This document shows positions 49,001-59,083 of a stretch of 64,000 nucleotides of DNA, piece by piece (the first letter of the stretch is position 1; every line of letters begins with the position of its first letter). Both the position numbers and the translations under genes were made by a program. The notes under the pieces were generated by a model. It did no database searches and was not told the origin of the DNA. It saw only the letters and a list, made by a program, of their open reading frames with translations. Source of the DNA: Podocnemis expansa (lineage: Eukaryota > Chordata > Testudines > Podocnemididae). The stretch is taken from NCBI GenBank assembly GCA_007922195.1, contig ML682002.1, forward strand, positions 372,001-436,000. The letters are read 5' to 3'.

Positions 49001-52000
49001 CCCCCTTCACACTTTTTTCATAAAGACAAGGTCACATTACGACCTCACCCTAAGTTTATACCAAAGGTACATTCAGCTTTTCATCTAAACGAATCAATTA
49101 ACTTATCTGTTTTTTGTCACTGAAACCTCGTACCATGCAGCAAGAAAAGGTCCTCCACACTTTGGATGTTTGACGCGCTCTTCTCTTCTACCTAGATAGA
49201 ATGAAACCTTTTAGAAACACCAATAGACTCTTTGTAGCAATTGCAGACAGATGCAAGGGTCACACCATTTTGAATCAAAGACTCTCTAAATGGATTTCAA
49301 ACTGCATATATGAATCCTACAGGCTATCAAACGTGCAACCTCCTGATCACATATGTGGGCATTCCACCAGAGCCGTATCGACCACAACGGCTTTTCTCAA
49401 GAATGTTTCTATAGCTGAGATATTCAAGGCTGCAACATGATCCTGCACTCACACATTTCTAAAACATTATGCAGTTGACCAAACCACAAAAAGAGGCACT
49501 GCGGTTGGACATTCCGTACTTTTTACTTTAATTAATCTTGATCCCAAAGACCCTCCATCCCACTGAGGGTACTGCTCATAGTCACCTACTGTGGAGCACC
49601 CATAGGGACACCCTTGAAGATGAAAGGAAAGTTACTCACCTTGTGCAGTAGCTTGAGTTCTTCTACATGGTTGTCCTTATGGATGCCCCACATCCCTCCC
49701 TTCCTCCCCTTCTACTTCGGAATTGATCTCCGGCTAGAAAGGGAACTGAGGGCTGCAGCCGCCGAACACCACCACGAGACGCTGCTGCCGGCCGCGCGGC
49801 ACAGCATTACAGCTTGGAGAGCCTCTGATCCAGCGTGCGCGTGGACCTGCGCACACCTACTGTGGGGCACCCATAGGGACACCCATCTCGAAGAACTCAA
49901 GTTACTGCACGAGGTGAGTAACCTTCCTTTATTGGTTGTATGAGGTGGTATTCATTTTTCATCATTTGAAGTGGTAAGAGACCTTTCAGGAAAGTTTGGA
50001 TGTGTGTGTAATATTTTTGGCTTTAATACCTGACATTTCAAACCCTCAGTCTTGTCCATTTCAAAGAGCAATACTTTTGGCTTTAAAACCTGACATTTCA
50101 AATCTTTGGTCTTGTCCATTTTTTATGTGTTTTCTGTGAATCTTAGTGATGTCACCTTTAAGGAGAGATGATTTGTAGTACTCAGAACAAGAGAATATTC
50201 AGTCAAAGGCAGGGATAGCATCACAAATTTCTCTTCAGATTGGCCACAGAATTTTAATGTGGGGCTGTGAAGAGCCCCTTCCCTCCACACGAAGAGTTAA
50301 AGTTGCAATAAAAATATAAAGCCTAAGCAAATGAATCTTAATTACTCAGTTTCATTGCTCCTATGTCGTAATTCCCTTTTTTGGTTAAATTTGCTGTTTT
50401 AATATATCACTGCTGCCATTATAATGTATACCATGACATTTTACTGGGGGAGCATAATGAGGTTGACTTGAAGTTGGAATTTCAAGTTTTGCTTTCCTTG
50501 ACTTTTTTGTTTTATTTATTTTTAAATTGTGCAGCCTTAACATTAAAGCCTCATAGGCTTTTGCATTTAATTCTAGAAGATCAAAAGAAGTAGATGAAGG
50601 CTTTGAATAAAAAAGATATACCAGTGCTTTTATGTGATCTACAGTTAATATCCATTTGCTGTTATGTGTTGCAGGTGTTGGAGACCTATATGTTTCACTC
50701 TTTTCTTAAAGCTCGTCTGAACAGAAAGATGGATGCATTTGCTCGGCTTGAATTGAGCACTCAGTCTGAAGAAGATAGGTAAAATTTTCTAACTGCAGTT
50801 TATCATGAGTTTGATTTTGCTTCTAATGAAATCAGTGGCAAAAATCTTTCAAAGTGTTAATGATCTAGGATTGTGTCGTGTGTGTGTGTGATTTAGTAAG
50901 TGCTACTATAATACAAAACACCCTAACAATAATCAGTTATTGCTTGTTTTCTCCATTTATGCTGATGCATAGTACAAAATATGTGAAATGTAATTTAAAA
51001 ATTGTTTTCTTCAGGTTAAATTTGATGTTTGATAGCCCAAGAAGACTTACTATGGAGAAAATTGCTTCTAAAAGATTTAATCCTCAGTACATGATCAGTA
51101 AACGTCTGGTAATAAGTATGCCTAACCTACAAGATATCAAGCCTCACAATAGTCCTGCTAGGGCTGCATCACTCCGAAAATCAGAAGCAGAGTGTGGTAA
51201 GGAAAAATGTGTCCAACAAGTACAATATCTAATGTACAGACAGATAGGTGGGTGTTCACTGTTACAGTGCCAGTAGTTCATAACTCCGAGTGCCAGGCTC
51301 AGATCAGACTGTCAGAAGACAGGGAAGATGCACCCAAACCAGTATAATTGGATTTCACCAAACTCGCAATAAATGTGGATTCGTATTTACTGGTTTTACC
51401 ATACAGCCATAGCCACTTTTTAAATAGACCTTAGACGGGCCAGCTTATATTGCCATTCAGACAAATTGAACTTTATGATGAATGGCTATATAAACCACTT
51501 TCAACATGCATTACGTTGTTCCAGCCCCTGGGGCTAGTCAGTTACCAGCGTAAATGGATACTTCATGTCACACACCAAAAACAATTCTGTAACCAATCTT
51601 AATAAATCTTCAATGAGTTTACTAAACTAAGGGGAAAAATGATATTACACTTGGATTAGTGTATCTAGTTCAAAATAATGGCAGGGATGTTAAACCTGTA
51701 ATTTTTCTATGAGTCTTTTTGGGTTGCCCAAATAGATCGGGGACCTCAGTCATTTTCTTCAAAATTTCCCCACGTTATAATCATTGGTCCAGAGAAGGAG
51801 TAGAAAAGAGGTGGCTAGAGGCCTTTATTTACTCCTTTCTATATTATGACTCTTTTTGATGGAAAAATCTTGGCCATCTTACATATCAGGCAGCTTCATG
51901 GCACTCGCATTCTGCCATATATCCTTCATCTGAACTGAAGATTCTCCTTTGCATCTGTGCCTGTGTGCCATGTAAGGTGTCACCATGGACAATGTACAGA

Positions 52001-55000
52001 CACTCTTGTTAGCAGCTCCTTTGCTGTTTCTAAAGAGCTAACCCATGGGCATTTCTCAGACCCACAGCATGTTTGATTACAAACTTGTATCAAAATTTCA
52101 TAACTATGCATACAAAGTTGATGTAAGTATACATTATAACAAGATGATGATGTTCAGCAGTTTTCAGCTTTTCCAATAATAACTCAGAAAGCTCACTTAA
52201 TGCAAGATTTTTCACAATTTTGGAACTCCGGTGACCATATTAGCGAACATGCTCACCTTCCTTTTTATACATCATCACAGTCACCACATAAAAGCAGCAG
52301 AAATCAGGTGGTGTTGACCAAAGGTGGCATGAAGTCATGACTTGCATTGTTATGAACCTTGGGCTGCTCTGCACATGCCCTAAACGTGACTTGCCTGCTC
52401 AAAACTGTGTGCTATCCTGCAACTGCTACAAGAGGCTGAACACTTTCCCTAGTGTTGTCATTGTGGAGTTGCTTCCTGAACCAATTACCATGCCTGTATA
52501 TCATTCCTGTCTTGGGTCCAGTTTCTAAATATGCTTAATCTTATCTCTGTTCAGCAAAGTCATTAGGGTTTAAACAAGAGTCTGAAATCAAGCAGTTGCT
52601 TAAGTATTTTGCTGAATAGGAATAGATTACTGAAGCGGGTTCTATGCTGGCATCAAGAAGTGTGCGATGAAGAATTTTATTTCTCACGCAAGCATAAATA
52701 TTACTTTACTTGGAGGTGCAGACCACATTTTGAGATATGCAGAAGAAGTTTTCATTTTAAAAAATAGCTTGTTGGAAAATGCTTGTAGGCTTTCATTCAC
52801 TTTTATATCTAGAACTTTACTGTTTGGTTTTTTTTTTCTATTTTTAGCTCTGAAATTGCCATCTAAATCAATCAGTACGTTCAAGATCCCAGAAATTTAC
52901 TTCCCTCTGATGAGTCAGTGTGTTCATGCCTACTATACGGATTTTATCAATCATCTCACTAAAGCTATAAATGTCTTACAACATGATAACTCAGCATTGC
53001 TAGCACGGTATTTCTACCTTCGGGGACTCATTGGTTTGATGCAAGGAAAATTACTGGATGCGCTTTCAGACTTTCAGAATCTGTATAAAACAGACATAAG
53101 AATTTTTCCTACTGATCTGGTGAGGAAGATGGTGGAAACCATGCCTCCTTCTGAACGTGCAGTAGCAGACCGCAGACCTGAGTTGAAAAGGTTGATTAGT
53201 CAAGTGATGGAAAAACAAAGAGAAGTTACAAAAGTAGATGACCATGTGAAAAAATTTGAATTACCAAAAACACACATGCAGCTGGACGACTTTGTGAAAC
53301 GAATCCAAGAATCTGGGATTGTCAAAGATATAGACACAATACATCGACTATTTGATGCATTAACAGTAGGTAAGCAGAAAATATGTTGTGTTAATGACCA
53401 CTTGTTTGTTATGTAAATAATTTTTCATACTTTTATTGTTAACTGCCATGAGTTTCTGTCCTCTTTGGAATTTGTGTTTCCCCAGGCAAGCAGTGCACAT
53501 GTGTGTGGGTGCACACACGCACCTGTGCATGCGCCAGAGAACTTGTAAATTCAGAGTAAAATGCTTTTGTAATTTTTATAAACCATTAAGCACTGTTACC
53601 ACAGTCAAGCTTTTACACTGCATGTTATGGGAACTCTCACTCACCCAGACAGCAGTTTCCCCAGGACTTGAAATCAGGGTGTGTGTGTTAGGGTGCTCAC
53701 TAAATTGGTATAACACTGTTACTAGGTGGTGTGGGGGGGGTGTTGGGAAGTATTAAGAGGGGCTGGGGGGGGGTGATAGGGAAGTCCCTGCACCCAAGTA
53801 ATAAATGGGGCTATTCATGTTTTTAAAGTTGGCATGTGCTTAGATATCTCACTGAATTGGAACCTTCATGCTCATAATTTTCACTGTGAAATTTTTAACC
53901 GTTTTACAGAAACTCCAACTTACTGGCAATTCTAAATTAGGGTAATTGCAGGAGAACTTATTTAGTGCAGGTTCCAAAGGGGAGCCATCTTAGTCTAGTT
54001 CAGCAAAACAAGCCAGGAGTCCTGGGGCACTTAAAGGCTAACAAATTTATTTATCGCATGAGTTTTCCTGGGAGAAAATCCTACTTCGTCAGACATTTTG
54101 ACAATGGGAATTTACAGGATGGGAGGAAAATAAATGCATGGAAGTGTAAGTCATAGGATCAGATCACACTGTAATGGCAAATGAAAGCAGTTGTTAAGAT
54201 TCAAATACTGGGGAACAGCATTTAGAGGAAGATGAAGTCAAATCATCTAACAAAGTAGGGGTTTTTCTCCCAGGAAAACTCATGTGATAAATACATTAGT
54301 TAGTCTTCTAAAGTGCCACCAGACTCCTTCTGTTTTTTAGTTTAGTGCAGTATGTTTGACTCGCTCTATGCCAGATACTAGATGGTGTCTGCAAGCCTGT
54401 TTTGCAGTAGTCAGTGGATGAAGATTTCACAGCTAGTTTTTTGTATTAGCATTTAATTGTCCAATGGTATGCTGGCTCTTTCTTGATTTAGATTACAAAT
54501 AAAGTGAATATAGCAGTGGTTTCCAACCTTTTCAGTGACACGGCACACTTCAGTGAGACAGACATTTCCATGGCGCACCCACTTTTTTGATTGCAGCCAA
54601 ATTAAATGTGAAGTTTTATGAGCAGTCTTACTAGAGAGGTTTGCAACATAGTGCATGCAAGCTAAAGACGGATCAAATGAATTAAAGTTTTAAGTCCAGT
54701 GGAAAAAAATACACATTTATATTAATTTTCCCCTTTGGCTACCTGCATTTAGAATGGTCACATTTTAAGACTGAAAGACTGATACCTAGCTTTTAATTTG
54801 ATGATTAATTTTTCACAAGTTTTCTGAGTTGTAATTTTGGTTAGATAGAATATTGTTTAAAAGGAAACAATATTTGTTTTACACTGATTTTCATTATCTT
54901 TGTACAAAACTTCACAGCACACCAGAGTGCCACAGCACACTGGTTGAAAACAACTGGAATATAGTCCTATCCTAATCTGGAGGCGACATTTGGTCCAGTC

Positions 55001-58000
55001 TACTGTTTGCTATTTGGAGTGCCCACCCTGACTGGCACTAGCAGTTAGTGACCCCTGGTTGGGGCATTCCCAGCAGCACAAAACCTCTGGATCGGAAGCC
55101 TGCTCTGACTGCAGGAACCAGCAGCACTGGAATTTTCTGCAGCAGGGAGAGGTACAGAAGAAGGGGCTGATCTCCCCTGTGCTGTTGAGAATGGCCCGGC
55201 CGGAGGCCTTTCAATATTAGACCTCGCTAGGCTGGCACACTCCTTGCAGCATAAGCAAGATCAAAATTACCTTCCTGCTGTCTTCAGAGCCCAGAAGTGA
55301 GTCTCTACCAGCTCCCCCAACAGATTTGTTACTGCCTCTTCCAACCTCTTTTGGGTTGGATCCCATACAGTTATAATGTGATGAAACCATCTGAAAATTG
55401 TGAAATTGACCAAGTTTCAAATTCTATGGTTGTGAAATTGTCTAGAATGGACCGTGAATTTGTCATGACCCTACACATGGTATAAGCTAGCAGCAGAGTA
55501 TTCCTTCTACTCCCAGGAACAAAGAAAGCAGAGGAGGAATTCTGACTTTCAAAGGTCTCCTGGGGTTACACTACACACCAGCTCTTCCTCAGGGCTGTTT
55601 CCAGAGGGACAGTTTAACTCTGTCTCTTCAAAATATCTTCTATTTTAAATTCATATAATGGCTTCAAATAAAAAACAACCTTTAAAAACTTTTAAGGACA
55701 TCAGAAACAAATTGATCCTGAAACATTCAAAGACTTCTACAACTGCTGGAAGGAAACAGAAGCAGCAGCTCGAGAGGTTGATCTGCCACGTACTGTACTA
55801 GAGCATTTAAATACAAACGAATATGTCTACAAGTTATCCTGCTCAGTTAAAACTAATTATGGAGTAGGAAAAATAGCAATGACACAGAAGCGCTTGTTCC
55901 TTTTGACTGAAGGAAGGCCTGACTATACTGAGATCACAACTTTCAGGAATATAGAGGTGAGCATGAAATACTTCTTTGTAACATAATTGTCAGTAATAAT
56001 ATGCCAAACTCTATTCTGGTAGCAGAGCCTCTCTCACTAGCTGAGAGGTTTCATGAATATGTTACAAAAGAGAGAGAAAGATGAGTATAAGGAATGAATC
56101 TTTTACAAAGATCACTAATTATATCCATGGGTACATTAACACCTCAGCCTTTGGTTCTGATGTTTCTGTGCTGATTGGCTCTGCTCATGGATAGAGCCCA
56201 AAAGGGCTAGGTGCTGTACGGCCCTAGAGAACAAAGAGAGTCACCCAAAGAGTTTGTAGACAGGGTTTATGAGAAGACATAATTGTATGGCGGGGAGAAA
56301 AAAAAAAACTAATTGGGGATAGGCAGTGAGAATGGAGTGGCGTAACAGGAAAATGAGCATATTTTGTACAGTTAGCAGTAGTCATAGCTCTGCAGCTGTC
56401 AAATAGTTTACCTAAACATAAACTGCGTTTTGAGTGTTTAGTTCTTGTAAAACCTGACCAGGGACCCGTTTGGAGTATTTGTGTATGTCAGCACAACAAG
56501 AGAGTTAGTTTCAGTTAGAAATATTGAACATTGTACCTAATGAATAAAGTATGACTATGATTGTGCTTTACTGCTACTTTGGTTTTCCCTGGTTCGTTGC
56601 ATTAACAGGATGTTAAGAGTACTACTGTAGCTTTCCTTCTTCTGAGAATACCCACGCTGAGAATTAAATCTATATCCAAAAAGGAAGTCTTTGAAGCTAA
56701 CCTTAAGACAGAATGTGATCTTTGGCACTTGATGGTGAAAGAGATGTGGGCTGGGAAAAAAATGGCAGATGATCACAAGGTATGACTGTTATTACTTTGC
56801 CACTTGAGCTGTTTGTGATCATTCTTTATAAAACATCTTACAATTTTTTCTGTGTCTCCCGTACATAGGGAAATTATTTTCCACTTTTCAGAGAAGGGTA
56901 AAAATATTTGAAGTCTCATATAGCACACAAAAAAAAAAAAAGATTTAGTAAGACATGTTTCTGTTTATTACAATGGTATGGCTTGAAATAATATAATTTA
57001 AGAAGAAATAATGAAAAATACTGTTGTTGAACATGTGCAGAGTAAGTTTTTTGGTTGGCAGCTTTTTAGTTTTTTGCCCCCTTCTCTCCGCCCCTTTTTT
57101 TTCCTCTGAAGTCAGTTAAGTTGAAATGGTGGCCTTGATAGAAAATTTTCCTATTTTGGTTGGACTGTTATTGTGACAGGTCACATGGTGGGAGGACTTT
57201 TCACCATGCATGGACTCCAGAGTCCTGAATCCTATGACTAGGATGGGCTAACATGGATTCCTGCACCATGGACACCCCAGGGAGTAGATTTATACAAACA
57301 AGGTATTCAAGAGTTTGATAGTGTTCCAGGAAATATAGATCACCTGATCTCTTCTGGAGAAACAGAGAGGCTGCAAGACTGAGAGTGAATCCACAGCACA
57401 TGTAATATTATTTGTAATCCCAAAGAAACTGGGCAGCTTGAGAGCAGTCCTCTATCTTTTGTTTCTGAATATCTTTCTAAGGCTTTCATCCAGAATTGAA
57501 ATAAATGTCATTTCTACAGCAGCTGCAGAACTAGCTAAAAAGCCATACAATGTAAGTTCATATTCCCTTATTCTGCAAAGATGTCCAAATTCTGTGCAAG
57601 AACTTTAATCTCTTATGGAGGGAGATGCAAAGAAGTTACTTGATCTAAACTTTGTATTTTCACCATGGCACTGCAAGCTCGACCTTGTTGCTTCAGCTTA
57701 TGCTGTGATACCATCACGTATCAATGTGCCAAAATGCACAAATACTTTTTTCTTTGAAGTATTTACTCTGCCTGTTTACTTGCTTTATCTATTTGCTGAT
57801 AAAGACACAGTCCCTGTGCACCATTTAGCACACTGGGGGCTGATAATGAGAAACTATTTTATTGTACCTACAAACATTACTTGTAAGTCTTAGACACTGG
57901 TCCAATTCCTGCCTAAACATGTATGCTGGGGTTTCATATAGTACTTGGTAGGTTGCAGGGCCACTACTTGCAGGTTAGGCTCATGTACGAAAGATGGACT

Positions 58001-59045
58001 GGCTATAGATTGTCATTTATAGAGAGAGGTGCCAGAAAGGTGTCATCCTTAAGATCTTTTAATGCACTCCTGGTTCTCTATTACCAGTTTAGGTTAAGTA
58101 TGTTACCTTGGCACCATCTGCATTACAATACAATTTAACTACCTGTTACGTGGGGGGTGGCACAAGAAAAGTGGAGAATGGTGTATCTGGTAAGATGGGG
58201 TTAGATTTCAAAGTTATTTCATCTAGTCTTAGGAAGAGGAATAAGTTTCTTTGCAGCCCTGGGATGTGTTCTGTTCAACTCTGTAGGTTCCTGAATACTG
58301 CACACATTACTGTGGTGTGATGAGCACTTTCCGGTAGCGCACAAAACAACACAAACTGTCCACCCTGTATTTATTTTCTCTAAGGGGAGAAGTGTGTGCA
58401 GTGTAGTGGTTTGGTTAAAATTATGTTTATAGATAAAATAGCCAAGTACAGTGCTGTATGCTTGTTAGAGAAGGCAAGGTCAAAAAAATGTACCTAGCAC
58501 TTACAGAAGAAGGGGGTGGTTTGTGATGCAACTTCTGGGAGAGTTCCTCCCATAGTCTGGTGCCAGCCTCTGAGGAAGCTTTGTCTTTTCACAACCAAAT
58601 TTGTAGAATATTCTGTTGTGTTAGAGGAGCAAAGTTGTTGACTGTGGGCTCAATGCTGGAGCTGTTATAGCTCTTTTAGGTATCCTTGCCCGGGCCACTG
58701 AAGCACTGACTCCATTGAACTTAGTTCTGTGCAGGGGTGGCCAAAGTTATGGAACTCAAGAGCCACACAAGTTGATTATTAGACCTTCGAGAGCCACACT
58801 GGGACATATTGCCATATACTTTTACCTACTCCAAAATTACTAAATTTAAAATTCATTGCACACTTCAATTTTATTGTAAAAAGAGGACAAATATTGATCC
58901 TACTAATGTCAGATTCTAACAATTACTTAAGGTTACCATGAAAACTAGGCCTATACAGTAAAAATTTACCTGTCACTTGATGTAGAAGACTGCAGGCTAG
59001 TGGCGAGTTGTGGGTTTTTGTTTTGTTTTGTTTTTTCTTTTCTCT

Positions 59046-59083
<38 letters not shown>

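Larger units (their letters stand above)
44078..49927 (+). mobile_element. DIRS tyrosine-recombinase retrotransposon, structurally complete
   Basis: DIRS elements replicate through a closed circle and integrate by a tyrosine recombinase rather than a DDE integrase. Visible here: inverted terminal repeats (44078-44252, 49738-49894), gag, RT, RNase H, a methyltransferase-like segment, the recombinase, and an internal complementary region (49585-49695) containing the joined element ends. Trinucleotides ATT (44075-44077) and TTT (49928-49930) border it and no target duplication is seen, as expected. Size 5.85 kb is normal for the group. Every coding part carries frameshifts, stops or small deletions, so this copy is dead. 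It lies in sense orientation inside the 9.1-kb DENND3 intron after exon 9. Confidence 0.93.

Noticed and set aside
44078..49927. Endogenous retrovirus or LTR retrotransposon
   Set aside because: Terminal repeats are inverted, an internal complementary region is present, and the last domain is a tyrosine recombinase; no protease, DDE integrase or envelope is seen.
52667..52847. 5' extension of DENND3 exon 12 as coding
   Set aside because: In frame but ends in a T-rich tract and a good acceptor at 52847; the protein match begins at 52848 and the phase fits the previous exon.
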